64,000 bases of DNA from Thelonectria olida (GCA_020736575.1 JAGPYM010000008.1:1472001-1536000), one strand, 5' to 3'. Shown: positions 25,226-35,694, counted from the first letter of the stretch. Notes: generated by a model not told the origin, from the sequence alone. Program-made: numbers and translations.

Positions 25226-26004
25226 ATGCCTCCCGTGCTTCGCAAGCGCAAGGCCCCCGAGCCTGCTGCGCCCGCGCCCGCGCCGGTGAAGAAGACTACC
25301 AGCAGAGCTACCAAGGCCAAGCCCAAGGCTGAGCCCAAGGAGAAGGTGACCAAGACTGCGCGAAAGGCCAAGGAAGAGGTCAAGGAGGACGTTGTTGAAG
25401 AGGAGGCCAAGGAAGAGTCCAAGGAGGAGCCCAAGGACGAGCCTAAGGAGGAGGTCAAGGAGGCCAAGAAGTCTGGCAAGGTCGAGGTTGGCGACACCAT
25501 CGACCTCGATACCTTTGGCGGCGAGATTGAGACCAATGATGGCGATAAGACGACTCTAAAGAAGCTTGTCGACGAGAGCAAGGCTGGTGTCGTGCTCTTC
25601 ACCTATCCCAAGGCGTCGACTCCTGGTTGTGAGTTTTCCCAGTCACTAACATTCCATGTCGACATGTCCCACTAACAACACCATCACCAGGTACGAAGCA
25701 GGTGTGCTTCTTCCGCGACTCGTACGAGCCACTGACGGCTGAGGGCTTGGCCGTTTACGGCCTGAGCAAGGACTCGCCCAAGGCCAACACCTCCTTCAAG
25801 GAGAAGCACAAGCTTCCCTATCCGCTCCTGTGCGACCCCAAGCTGACGCTCATCACTGCCATCGGCCTCAAGAAGGCCCCCGCCGGCGCCCAGCGTGGCG
25901 TCTTCGTCGTTAGCAAGGAGGGCAAGGTTCTCGTTGCCGAGCCCGGTAGCCCTCAGGGGACCCTCGACCGCGTTGTTGCGCTGGTTGAGGAGCTGAAGAA
26001 GTGA
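25226..26004 (+). CDS. DOT5: Nuclear thiol peroxidase (peroxiredoxin Q/BCP type, Dot5)
   Basis: Two exons (25226-25628, 25691-26004) splice to 717 nt, 238 aa. Residues 1-90 are rich in Lys, Ala and Glu (RKRKAPEPA and many KEE/KAK blocks), resembling a nuclear-targeting charged tail. Residues ~95-238 are a BCP/PrxQ peroxiredoxin with peroxidatic Cys135 in STPGCTKQVCFFRD and the nearby resolving-type Cys140, the CX4C spacing of this class. KKAPAGAQRGVFVV is the C-terminal family motif. By family it reduces alkyl hydroperoxides with thioredoxin and, in yeast, acts in the nucleus. The single intron splits the codon of catalytic Cys135. The chosen ATG is the first in frame; an upstream in-frame TTG is not a start. 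Confidence 0.93.
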
Positions 26005-26746
26005 TGTGACGCAAAACTGTGTTTGATGGATATGGATAAGGGATATCAATGAGGAATGTCGGAATGCGGAGGTAATGAGGCCGGAGGGCGGGACTGTATC
26101 GGGCGGGTAATTAAGGGCATAGTTTTGTATTTTCAAAGTGATTTTTGTACAAAGGCAATAGATGTACCTGGATTATATCACAATATGCATGTTTCTGTCA
26201 ACCTTCGAGGTTCAAGTGTGTTGGGTACGGGCTTGTTACAGTCGCTGCAGTCACCTTCACCTTGACCTTTGTTGTAGTTCTGAGATATTTGCGAAACTTG
26301 CGACGGTGTCTAAGGGATATAATACCGCGGTCTGACTATTGGCTATTCTTTCGTAAATTATCCCTTCGTGGTGACGCCCCAGTTGCGAACGCAAGGAGTT
26401 GCAAAGTTATCGTGTATTTGAGGAAAGTTGACCCAGCATTGGGACATGATTCCCGTCAACACCAAGCCATCATAACATACCCTAAATCGTCCACTGACAA
26501 GAGAGTACAGAAATCCTAAATATTCCCACTACTCAAACCAATTGACCTCTGTGGCTGCAGAAATTGAATTCTCTAACTGAACTCACATTTGTGGTATAGG
26601 GTAATCGACGTCGAAAACGCATCGGTAGAGCATCGGCTAAACGGCCCGTCCCAGGACTGCCGGCCAATAATCACGACTCCATTTCCAGTTGCAAACGTTC
26701 CATCACCCGAACCTCAACGACCGACTCCATCCGCCCTCCTGCCATC
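26005..26746. other. Intergenic region between DOT5 and the complex I subunit gene
   Basis: This contains the DOT5 3' UTR, an AT-richer spacer and the promoter of the next gene. No gene or RNA is recognised. Confidence 0.5.
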
Positions 26747-27541
26747 ATGTCGACTCAAGCAGCAGCCAAGGTCGCCGGTGGCCTGGTCAGCATTGCAAAG
26801 GTACGCCTCAGCCTTCTTCCGCCGCCCTCAATTGCCCTCAATGGCTCGCCCTCGAGCCCGTCCGATTGCCCGAATTGCCTCGCCCGCTACCTTTCACGTC
26901 AACTCGCTCTGAGAGACTACGTTCACTGACCAAGGAACCACGTTCCCAACGTACAGAAGCAAACCGTCCAGTCCACGGGAATTTGGGAAGCCTTCCGCCG
27001 TGTCTTCGCCATCGACGCCGACCGATCCAATGGCGTGCCGCTCAACCCTCACTTCCGGTACCCGGCTCCCGGCGCCAACGATCCCATGCAGTACGACGAC
27101 CCTGTGACGGTTCCTGCGGGCGACATCGCCGACAACGCCTACTGGAAGCGAGACTCCCGCCGCTCCTACCCTCAGCTCAGCGTCGTGAACCAGGCCCAGT
27201 TCGCTTCCCTCCTGACTGTCGGCAGCGCCGTCGCTCCCAAGGTTGAGCTCATCGGCGAGGCGGGTGAGAAGGCCCTCGTGGCCGCCCAGCAGGACGCCGA
27301 GACTGGTCTTGCTCAGGCTCTGGAGAAGGCCCCCAAGGATGTTGCCAAGGATATCTTTGTGGACGGTCTGCCACCACTACCCAGCGGAACTAGCTTGGCG
27401 TCAGGATCATGGGATGTTCACAAGTACGAGGTGACGGAGACTTCTTATGGCGAGGGGTATGTCGATCGGGATATGTCGGACGAGGCTGAAGGAGATGAGT
27501 GCTAACAAATCGACAGATACCCCTGCAGGTCGTTCAAATAA
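26747..27541 (+). CDS. NADH:ubiquinone oxidoreductase (complex I) 21.3 kDa-type accessory subunit
   Basis: Three exons (26747-26800, 26957-27456, 27517-27541) splice to 579 nt, 192 aa. Recognition rests on the fungal 21.3 kDa subunit pattern: GIWEAFRRVFAIDADRSNG, VPLNPHFRYPAPGAND, PAGDIADNAYWKRDSRR and the Pro/Val-rich tail. By family it is an accessory subunit of mitochondrial complex I (NUZM/21.3 kDa class). The last exon of 25 nt encodes the tail ending YPCRSFK and is supported by a GTATGT donor, a GCTAAC branch site and a CAG acceptor. If that intron is retained the frame instead runs on to a stop at 27505 with an acidic tail. The exact subunit name was assigned from memory of the family and could be a sister subunit. 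Confidence 0.78.
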
Positions 27542-27761
27542 AGATGGAATGGAAGAAGCCATTGTGTATACAAGGTGTGCGGAAGTGAGGGTATAGAATT
27601 TCTATTGACAAAGCAGATGCTTTTCCTTTTTGTTCACAAAACCATCAAGATTACCTCCCAAACTCCATTCTCCGTGCTCTATCCAATTCCACAAGCCATA
27701 AAAACCGGAATCCTAAACGCCCAAATGTCGTTGATGGTTACAATGCCATCAAGGCCGTTCT

Positions 27762-28214
27762 TCAGGAGGACTCCTTCGCGCCGCTGCTTCCGGCCGTGCG
27801 CTCGACAATCTTGGCCTTGCCTTGGGCTCGTTTCACCCGGTCGTCAAAGTCTTGCACGGCCTCATCCGTGTTGGCCGTAGACAAGGTGTCGGGCTCGACG
27901 AGGGCGTACAGCGTGTTGACGTTCTTCTCAAGCCTGGCATTCTTGGGCAGGGGCGGCAGCGTACACGCTTTGTGTGGATTGTCGCCGCCGCCGCCGCCGC
28001 CGCCATCTTGCCGCTGGGGTATGCGGTTTGCCCAGACAATGGCCTTGCTGGCAAGGCGGCCGCTCTCGAGAAACTTTTCGAAGCCCTTCTGCATGCCGAA
28101 GGATCGGCCTTCGATGCGCCCCGCCTGAACACCATCTTGTAGGCCTTGTTGGTAGCCTTCAGTGTAGAAGCGTTCCTCGATGTTGAGAACATCGTCGAGG
28201 GGATCTGGCGCCAT
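27762..28214 (-). CDS. LTO1: Lto1/ORAOV1-type Fe-S adaptor with deca-GX3 motif
   Basis: A single exon of 150 codons. The N-terminal third has the GX3 series that defines Yae1/Lto1 proteins: FYTEGYQQGLQDGVQAGRIE followed by GRSFGMQKGFEKFLESGR. In yeast, Lto1 with Yae1 recruits the cytosolic iron-sulfur machinery to the ABC protein Rli1 (ABCE1), needed for ribosome recycling. The remainder is less conserved, contains a run of seven glycines encoded by GCC/CCG repeats on the plus strand, and ends in KESS rather than the C-terminal Trp reported as important in yeast Lto1. The gene is convergent with the complex I gene, with 220 bp between stop codons. Confidence 0.85.
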   Translation of the reverse strand: MAPDPLDDVLNIEERFYTEGYQQGLQDGVQAGRIEGRSFGMQKGFEKFLESGRLASKAIVWANRIPQRQDGGGGGGGDNPHKACTLPPLPKNARLEKNVNTLYALVEPDTLSTANTDEAVQDFDDRVKRAQGKAKIVERTAGSSGAKESS

Positions 28215-28587
28215 GTTGGGGGCTTATGTAGGACCAGCTGTACAGTTAACAAGAGTGAAGCTGGCGCCGGTTGTCTTGGACGTTTGTAAATGGCTAATGA
28301 GTAAGTGAGTTGTGTGAGTGAGAGAGTGAGCGAGTGGGAGACGGCAGAATTTGATCCACCGCCCGCCCGGATGATGGCGGGGCAATTTAGACTGGTCAAC
28401 TTGGACAAGCCATTCAGGCTTTCACAGAGATGACTGTATGAACACAAGCACACTTATGATGGTCACGATTGCAGGCTTGAACCATGTTTATTCGCATTGA
28501 AAGAAACCAAGTCTATGGACCCAACCAGCGCCGTCCGCCTCCGAATCTATCATAACGTCTCGTTAGGCTTCACCATGCTTCTGATCT
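28215..28587. other. Intergenic region between LTO1 and the SDR gene
   Basis: The promoter of LTO1 and the 3' end of the SDR gene share this stretch. A GAGTGAGTGAGA-like run on the plus strand (about 28300-28335) is a simple repeat. Nothing else is seen. Confidence 0.5.
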
Positions 28588-29496
28588 CTACTGCATGCCA
28601 AAGATCATGCCTCCGTTGGCACAGATGACTTGGCCGGTGCACCACGCACTCTCAGGCCCAGCCAACATGGCGACGATGCCGGCAACCTCTTCGGCCTCGC
28701 CGGCCCGGCCGCCAGCCTCCTTGGCGTCCTCGACAATCTCGGGCGCATCGACGCCCTCGCGAGCAGCCATGAGGGGCGCGTTCTGGATAAAGGGCTTGAT
28801 CAGGCGCTTGAACTCATCTGAGTTGCGCGAGTACATCTCGGAGCGCACGGGGCCCGGGTTGATGGCGTTGACGGTGCAGTTCTCGCTCAGCTCGCGCGCC
28901 CACGTGCGCGTCATGGCCTCCATGGCCGCCTTGCTCCCGCCGTAGACGCTCTGGCCCACAAAGCCCATGCTGGAGCTCACGCTGCTCAGGTTGATGATGC
29001 GGCCCGACCGGTCGGTGGGCAGGTACGGCTGGGCGGCCTGGACGAGCAGCAGCGGGCCCAGGACGTTGACCTCGTAGGTGCGGGTGAAGTCGGCGGGCTT
29101 GATGTCCGGGACCTTGTCGTTGAGGGCGACGCCGGCGTTGTTGACGAGGATGTCGATGCGCAGCGGGCGGCCCTCGGCGCTGAAGGCGTCGGCGGCCTGC
29201 GAGATGAGCGAGGCGGGGCCGGCGACGGAGCCGAGGTCGGCCTGGATGGGCACGGCCTTGATGGCGTGCTTGGAGGCCAGCTCGGTGGCGAGGCTGGCGG
29301 TTGACGACGCGGACGACTCGGAGGTGTAGGCGAGGATGAGGTTTGCGCCGCGGGAGGCGAGGTTCTTGGAGATGGCCAGACCGATGCCTTTTGAGCCGTG
29401 TTAGAGGGTGACGCTGTGTGGGGGAATGGTTAGAACGAGCTTACCTCTTGAGGCGCCGGTAACGAGGGCCAGCTTTCCGCTCAGAGGAAGAGCCAT
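28588..29496 (-). CDS. Short-chain dehydrogenase/reductase
   Basis: Two exons (29445-29496, 28588-29387) splice to 852 nt, 283 aa. The cofactor-binding TGASRGIG is formed across the intron, NNAG follows at about residue 96, and the catalytic Ser and YxxxK are seen in NLSSVSSSMGFVGQSVYGGSK. AINPGPVRSEM and CTGQVICANGG are typical of the 3-oxoacyl-ACP-reductase-like branch of classical SDRs. It should reduce or oxidise a hydroxyl/keto group with NAD(P)(H); the substrate is not predictable. The intron's acceptor is an AAAAG, and a CTAAC branch site lies about 11 bp upstream of the exon. It is divergent from the NAA10 gene. Confidence 0.9.
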
Positions 29497-30463
29497 TGTG
29501 AGAAGTTTGCTCCTTTTTTTCAGGGGACGAAGCTTGAAGGTGAGGCTATCACGAGTTTCTCGGGCCGAGAGCAGGAAATCTACCAGAACCAAGACGAAGC
29601 ACCAAAGGAAAACAGGACGACACAGCACGATGGCACGACACAGTTGGATAAGAAGTATGCTCTTTATATAGATACGCAGGCACAGCGCCTGGATGGAATT
29701 TCTCCTCTTGTTTGAGTTGACTTACCCATTTCTCTCTCTCGAACACGGCAATGGTAACCACTTGCACGATGGCGGCCCACCGGCCAGTTTGCGCGCCAAT
29801 TGGGAGCTCGATGGAGGTGTCTAGCCTCGAGGGGCGACGGCGGGACAGTCTCCAGTAGGTGGCGGCGGGAGTTGGAGCTGAGAGGTGCGGTTGTAAGGGG
29901 ATCGCATTTGCTTGTTCGTGACGGGAGAGGTAATTTCCTATTCGAGGTCATGTGCACCTGTCCATGGATGATGATGGGACCCTGGGTTCTTTGGTTTGGA
30001 GGCTGGCCCACTGAATTAGTGAGACGAGAGGAGGATATCCGCTGGTGATAGTTGATTAGTCTGGCCGATATGAATTGGCTGTTGGGTGTTATCATGACAC
30101 TCTTGAGGGCGATGGACGTGTTGGTGGGTGGGGGAAGGCGGACTTCTCTTCATCAATTTCCCGTCCACGGCGGGGTGACGCTCTACTCATGTACCTCCGA
30201 TTACAGGGAGGGCATGGCGGGGTTTGTTCCCTGAAGCGACTGCCCAGCACGAAAAATCGGACCCCGCCCGAACCTTGAGCCTCATCCACACCCATTCGAT
30301 CCAACATCCCGAGCCTCGTCCCGTCCATCCTCCACCACCACCAATCAGACACCCACCAGCCTTGATCTCGCTCTCTTCGCGCCGCCTTACAACAATACTC
30401 GACAACAACCTCAACAACAAGACACACCACCACCACCGCATCCTCATCCCCAACTCGCCCACC
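29497..30463. other. Divergent intergenic region between SDR and NAA10
   Basis: This contains both promoters. The stretch 30270-30460 is A/C-rich leader sequence of NAA10. A long minus-strand open frame that extends from here over NAA10 is a shadow. No RNA gene is seen. Confidence 0.5.
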
Positions 30464-31195
30464 ATGGACATCCGCCTCCTCACAAACGCAGACCTGCCCC
30501 TCATCCAGCACGCCAACCTCGAGAACCTCCCCGAAAACTACTTCCTCAAGTACTACCTCTACCACGCCCTGTCCTGGCCCCAGCTCAGCTACGTCGCCGT
30601 CGACGTCTCCCGCCCCAAGAAGAACCCCTACGACTACCCCAAGATCGTCGGCTACGTCCTCGCCAAGATGGAGGAGGAGCCCACCGACGGCATCCCCCAC
30701 GGCCACATTACCAGCTTGAGCGTCATGCGCACGCATCGTCGCTTGGGCATTGCCGAGAAGCTCATGCGACAGAGCCGTAAGTGTTTTTTGCTGCCCTTCC
30801 AATGCTCTTGAACACACAGTTAATCCTCTGCAATAGAACTCGCAATGGTCGAAACATTCGGCGCCAAATACGTCTCCCTCCACGTCCGCGTCTCCAACGC
30901 CGCCGCCCGCCACCTGTACGAGGACACGCTGCGCTTCAAAAACGAAAAGACCGAGTCCAAGTACTACGCCGACGGCGAGGACGCCTTCTGCATGCGTCTG
31001 GACCTGGACAAGATCCGCGCCCAGGTCGACGAGGCTATTGCTGCTGAGGACGCCAACGGCGAAGCTGTCGATGAAGGTGACGCCGTGGGTGAGGTCGGCC
31101 GCGACCCCGAGGCCGGCGGCAAGAAGATCAAGGTCGCCGTGGGAAGGGGACTGGGCGTGGGCGCCTTGGTGGAAAAGGACGAGACGAAGCACTGA
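30464..31195 (+). CDS. NAA10: N-alpha-acetyltransferase catalytic subunit Naa10/Ard1 (NatA)
   Basis: Two exons (30464-30776, 30837-31195) splice to 672 nt, 223 aa. The GNAT fold is clear: [39 protein letters not shown], the acetyl-CoA loop [11 protein letters not shown] (R-R-x-G-x-A) and [14 protein letters not shown]. By family it forms NatA with Naa15 on the ribosome and acetylates N-termini exposed after Met removal. Compared with animal Naa10 there is a short insert in the beta2-beta3 turn ([14 protein letters not shown]) and an acidic/Gly-rich tail after residue ~175, as in other fungi. The ATG at 30464 is chosen because it starts the GNAT domain exactly; upstream in-frame codons are leader. 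Confidence 0.95.
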
Positions 31196-32363
31196 GGATT
31201 GAACTAAAGAAAAGAAAGAGAAAAAAGAAAGAAAGAAGACAAAACGGAGAGTTGGATTGAAGGTGAAGCGACACATCTGCATGGAATGGGGGTTATGATC
31301 AATGGATAGACAAAATCTGCATGGCCTGAATGGAGCATATCACGACTAAGCATGGATTCACGAGGATAATGAATGAGACTGATGAGATATCCTTGAGACG
31401 TCTTGTTTTCTATTGTGTTTCGGGTTTTGGTTTCGTCAAGTGGTGTGTTCATTCAATATTACTACGCTTCATATCATCGTCATGACATCGATGAGCTGGC
31501 AAACCCTCTTTCGAGTTCTTCACCGTCACTGTTGAGTTCAGATCACTTCGGCCCAGGCAATATGTGTTGATGGTAGATTGTCTTATTCTGACTGTTCCTT
31601 CTTGATTGCCTTAACCAGACCCTCGTCGTCGTCCTCCTCCTCGTTGGTTTTCTTCTCTTGGTTCTGCCCCCGGTGGTGTCTCTTGCGGCGGCGGTATGTT
31701 GTTTGTTGGTGGTTGAAAGAGGAGATAAAATAAAGAAAGGTAAAGAAAAGAAAAGAAGGCCAGTAGAACGGGAATATATAGAAGAACAGAAGACCGCGTA
31801 AGCCACGAATGAAGCCGGCAATCGCGAATCAGGGAACAGACGTTGCTTTCCTTTAGTTCACGAGCTTGGGGCCAATCACCAAAGGTTGACTCCTGCCATG
31901 ACAGTCAGCCTTTCAACGATTGCAGGTGGGATGATGGGATCAAGAAAGAGGCAGTCTCTGTTTCGTGAAGTCTGCTTCTGAGAATTGACTGCCCAGCTTG
32001 AGACATGAAGAGCATCACTGCATGCGTCGTCATTACGGTCCAGGTTCGTAACATGGGAAGCTGTAAAGGACTGGGCTAGTTGACGGATGGAGGATATCAT
32101 GCGTAGACGGTTGGTATCCTCCAAGAGTCGAGGTTGTTCGCTACAAGCACGCAGGTCAGTCGATGGATTGGCTGATTTCACAATCACTTAATATGGGAAC
32201 AGTTTAATATCAGCCAAGGGTATATATATTTATTGAGAATTTCCCGCAGACAATATGTGGACGTGTAGAGTCCGACTTCGTTACCCAGTCCCGTGCCCAT
32301 GGTATGAACCCCCCCAAAACCCATTTCCCATTGCTTTTCCTTTACTCTCGACTGCAACCCGAA
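31196..32363. other. Convergent intergenic region with one repeat copy
   Basis: This spacer lies between convergent NAA10 and the low-complexity gene. It starts with a purine-rich 3' UTR (AAAG runs at 31205-31245) and carries a diverged copy of a dispersed repeat at about 31640-31900, listed separately. No gene is supported. Confidence 0.5.
31640..31900 (+). repeat. Dispersed repeat, copy A
   Basis: This segment aligns by eye, at an estimated two thirds identity with small gaps, to 56490-56930. Shared landmarks in the same order are GTTGGTTTTCTTC, TTGAAAGAG, an AAGAAAAGAAAAG tract running into GGCC, CAATCGCGAAT/CAATCACGAAT, CTTTAGTTCAC/CTTCAGTTCAC, and AAGGTTGACTCCTGC/AAGGTCGACTCCTGC. It carries no coding capacity. 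A solo LTR or a non-autonomous element is the likely origin, but target-site duplications were not identified. Confidence 0.6.
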
Positions 32364-34601
32364 TCAATACTGGCCTTCCCTAGCCGCCAGCTCCCTGGCA
32401 TACACCTCATCAGCCTCGACTCTCAAGTGGTCCAACTGATTCACCAACGCCTCGAGCTCCTTCTCAGCTGCTCGGCGCTCTCCCAAGGACACAGTCTTCT
32501 CCGCAATGTTGGCCTTCTTTGACTCAATCTCCGTTTCCAAGCCTGCCACATTGCGGTACTTTTCCGCAGATACCGGACCTGGCGGTGGAAGATCAGAGTC
32601 TTGGTCATTGGGGTCCTCAGGCCAGGAGCCGGGGAAGCGGGTGCCCCAGGTGCCCGGACTGCTCCAATTTCTGCGGCCGCCCCAGCCTCCTTGAGCGTGA
32701 CATCCTCGGCCATTGCCTCGGCCGGTGTTTTGGCCGCATCGTCCAGGACCGCTAAAGGGACTACGGCCACCGAAGATGCCGTTTGGTCCCAAGGGTCCAT
32801 TGGGTCCCAGAGGTCCGTTCGGTCCTAGTGGTCCATTTGGACCTAGAGGGCCGTTTGGACCCAAAGGATCGCGAGGGTTGTTTCGACCATGAGGAGCGCC
32901 GAACGGGAACGAGCGGTTGGGGAAACGATTCTCTCCCATGCCGTTACCGCATCCCGGAGGGCCAAACGGCGGCGGGCCATTGGCATTGTTGGGGGGAGCA
33001 TGAGGACCTTGGTCGGGAGGTCCACGATGTCCACGGCGAGCATCCTTCCACGCCTTCTTCAAATCCTTCTTCTGCTGTTTTCTCTCCTTGCGCTCGGCCT
33101 TTCTCCTCTTCTTGCGCTCCTTTCTCAAGTCCCTCTTCTCCTTTCGCTGCTGCTTCTTGACGGCGCGCCACTGCTGCTTCAGCTCCTTGATCTGGGCCTT
33201 CAAGCCAGCTCGCTCGGCGGCTCCGAGGAGCGGTGGCGCGCTTTGCGTCTTGGCGGCCTTGATTTCGGCGCGGAGTTGTTTGACGTCGGCCTTTGTGCGG
33301 ACATGCTCTGGGTGCGCCGTCCATGAGGTGAGACGCTCGACGTAGAGGGGGAGTTGATGATCTCTCAGATCGTCGTAGTCGGGGAGGGACCCGACGGAAG
33401 AGGCGTCCGAGTCTGAGTCGGACGAGGAGGAAGATGAGGAAGAAGAGACGGAAGATCGCCGGGTGTGAGGGCCGGCGTTGTGGGGCGCTCCGGGAGGGTT
33501 GAAGCCGGCACCCCACATGTTTGGGCCGGGGCCCCAAGGGTTGTCTCGACTTTGAGCTCCGGGTGGCATTCCGCAGCCGCGGCCGTTCATGCGAATACCG
33601 TTGTTGTCCATGACCAAGTTTCCGATCCGGAGGCCATTGCTATCCGCAACGAAACTATCTCCCCACCGAACGCTGTCGTTGTTGATCCGGAATCCTCCCC
33701 ACCCTCCTCGCCAACCTCCGCTCTGCTGCTGCTGCTGCTGCTGCTGTGCTTCGGGCTCTCTCTCCCTCGACGGCCCAGCCTCCGCAGTCTCAGACGGATC
33801 AGGGACACTCGTCGGGGGGTCAAACGCGGTATCCCACTCTCCGGGAACATGGCGCGCCTGCTCGGCAGCCTCGTCGGGCTGAAGTTCCACGCGCACGCCC
33901 CGGGGCACAAAGAAGCCATCATTCCACTGCTGAACGGTGACTTCGACCTCTGCGCGACGGCGCATGTCCTCGAGCGGATCGGGGGCAGGCCCAGGGGGGG
34001 TGAGCTTTTCGCTCATGGCTTCAGTGGGAGTCCTGCTGCCAGCGCGGATGTCCTCGACGTCGATGGAGCGGACCTTTTCGCCGATGATGGCTTCGTTGCT
34101 CTCAATGTCGTGGTGGGGGATCAAGAAGTTGACAAAGGTAGACCAGTCAGCCTGAGTTACGTCGTGGGATGCAGCCCAGTCGGCGGGATACGGCAGGTGA
34201 TGGGGCTTGGAAGAGGTGTTCACGACAACGCTGTGGACGAGAGGGTCGCCGCCGATGACGGGGGCAGTGGTGGGGTGGTCATTGAAATACAAGTTTGCGC
34301 TGGGCGAGGGCGGAACAGCAAAGGAGGCTGCGTTGGATGCTGAACAGGTCCTTGGGGTGAGAGGCGGCGTGTAGATGATGGCGTCGCCGGTGGTGGAAGA
34401 GGCAGCATCGTCGACGGCGATGGCGGGGCCGGATGTGGAGCGCGGTGACCGGGCGCCAGCGGATGGGGGATTTGAGTAGATGTCTGTTTCTGAGTAGGGA
34501 GGAGGCGGGGCGTCGTCGACGTTGACGCGGAGATGTGAGTTTGAGGAGTTGTTCATGTTGGGCGAGGACCGTGAGGATGATGAAGGGGGAAGGGGCGTCA
34601 T
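32364..34601 (-). CDS. Hypothetical low-complexity protein with PPxY motif, charged helix and GPxGPN repeats
   Basis: A single open frame of 745 codons. I recognise no enzyme family. Visible parts in order: Ser/Pro-rich N-terminus with a PPPPYSE WW-domain-type motif (about residue 33); a conserved-looking segment WAASHDVTQADWSTFVNFLI (about 145); a poly-Gln run (about 290); a WGDSFVADSNGLRIG segment; an Asp/Ser tract; a highly charged Lys/Arg/Glu helix (about 445-525); a Gly/Pro/Asn section with GPLGPN repeats (about 585-610); and a C-terminal coiled coil. The composition suggests a scaffold or regulatory protein, which is inference only. A single exon of this size with consistent codon use and an ATG near a plausible promoter supports a real gene. 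Confidence 0.7.
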   Translation of the reverse strand: MTPLPPSSSSRSSPNMNNSSNSHLRVNVDDAPPPPYSETDIYSNPPSAGARSPRSTSGPAIAVDDAASSTTGDAIIYTPPLTPRTCSASNAASFAVPPSPSANLYFNDHPTTAPVIGGDPLVHSVVVNTSSKPHHLPYPADWAASHDVTQADWSTFVNFLIPHHDIESNEAIIGEKVRSIDVEDIRAGSRTPTEAMSEKLTPPGPAPDPLEDMRRRAEVEVTVQQWNDGFFVPRGVRVELQPDEAAEQARHVPGEWDTAFDPPTSVPDPSETAEAGPSREREPEAQQQQQQQQSGGWRGGWGGFRINNDSVRWGDSFVADSNGLRIGNLVMDNNGIRMNGRGCGMPPGAQSRDNPWGPGPNMWGAGFNPPGAPHNAGPHTRRSSVSSSSSSSSSDSDSDASSVGSLPDYDDLRDHQLPLYVERLTSWTAHPEHVRTKADVKQLRAEIKAAKTQSAPPLLGAAERAGLKAQIKELKQQWRAVKKQQRKEKRDLRKERKKRRKAERKERKQQKKDLKKAWKDARRGHRGPPDQGPHAPPNNANGPPPFGPPGCGNGMGENRFPNRSFPFGAPHGRNNPRDPLGPNGPLGPNGPLGPNGPLGPNGPLGPNGIFGGRSPFSGPGRCGQNTGRGNGRGCHAQGGWGGRRNWSSPGTWGTRFPGSWPEDPNDQDSDLPPPGPVSAEKYRNVAGLETEIESKKANIAEKTVSLGERRAAEKELEALVNQLDHLRVEADEVYARELAAREGQY
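32775..32880 (-). repeat. Degenerate 18-bp coding repeat (GPLGPN)
   Basis: Five to six direct 18-bp units of the GGTCC(A/G)TTTGGTCC type on the plus strand encode collagen-like GPLGPN units in the minus-strand hypothetical protein. Units differ by a few substitutions but keep the frame. Confidence 0.8.
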
Positions 34602-35694
34602 GATGAGGCTGTGAGGTGGTGGTATTGGGGGCGGTTGTGGCGGGTGATGGCGGTGGTGGTGGTGGTGAGAGTGATGTAATCAGCTATTCATGAGGAAAGA
34701 GCACCTAACATGTAAAAAAGGGTAATGATAGTCTCGAGTGTGACGAAAGGGCTGCGAAAAGTATTAATTATGAATGTAGATGCAAAAGAGACCAGATGAC
34801 GGCGAAATGGGCGGTGGGATCACGTCCAATTTATCAAGCAGCGCAGCCTTCTCATTCCACCATGATCAGTTTCAACTCATCGACCCGATCCAATCCTAGC
34901 GACAGCTCCAAAAGGCAAAGTGGCTTCAATCTCTCTCTCTGTCGGCGTGATTACAATTCTTCCACTGCACGAGGGAACGGGCCACGCAAACTCGCATCCC
35001 TCGCATTCGCGACGTCCGGTTACGTCCCCTCCCCCAGCGACAGCGAGTCCAGCCCTATGACTCCGGCCCCCCGCCCAATCGACCGTCGCCCGCTAATTTG
35101 CTGACGCGGCTTGAGGCCGCCGCCAGCGACCCATGTCCCGTTGCCGGCGATCCGAGTGCGAATGCCCATTATCGCTTGCTCTGAGTACTTCTTCCGGTTC
35201 GTCGACAGGGCTGGATGGCGTGGCAGTGCGCGGCATCCCCTCTTCTATCTCCTCAAGAACCCCGTCTATTGGACGCCTCTTCCATCTCGTTCAGTCACTC
35301 TCTGAGTCCGCGTTGCATGGCGTCACGCAGCTCCAGGCAGACGTTTAACCAAGCTATCTGCTCGCCCAACACCCAAGACCACCTTGTCAAGGCTGAACTA
35401 AGGTACTATGATACCTTAAGCTTAATTGTCTCAATCCTATCTCGGGTGACGAATCTGCCTCATCATGACACCACAACTCATCATACGGAATCAACAAGAA
35501 TACCAAAAACCTGACAGACCGACCCTCACTCAAATGAGTGCTGGATAAGACATTATCGTTACCTCTATCGAAGTACATGATAATCTCCAGACAAACGCCT
35601 CACGCCTCCTTCACACGACTCCGTGAACCACACTTTTCTGCCAAGACCCTTTTACCATTTTATACCGTCTATACTTCCCGCACATTGAACTCCG
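34602..35694. other. Intergenic region
   Basis: This contains the promoter of the low-complexity gene and the 3' end of the eIF2B beta gene. Short frames on both strands show no known domain. Confidence 0.5.

Noticed and set aside
30092..31282. 396-codon minus-strand open frame over NAA10
   Set aside because: It is antisense to a certain gene with high GC3; such shadows are expected. Its composition (Val/Gly/Leu-rich runs) fits a mirror of NAA10 codons.
33465..34343. 292-codon plus-strand frame within the low-complexity gene
   Set aside because: Complementary shadow of the minus-strand frame, with Leu-rich runs mirroring the poly-Gln codons.
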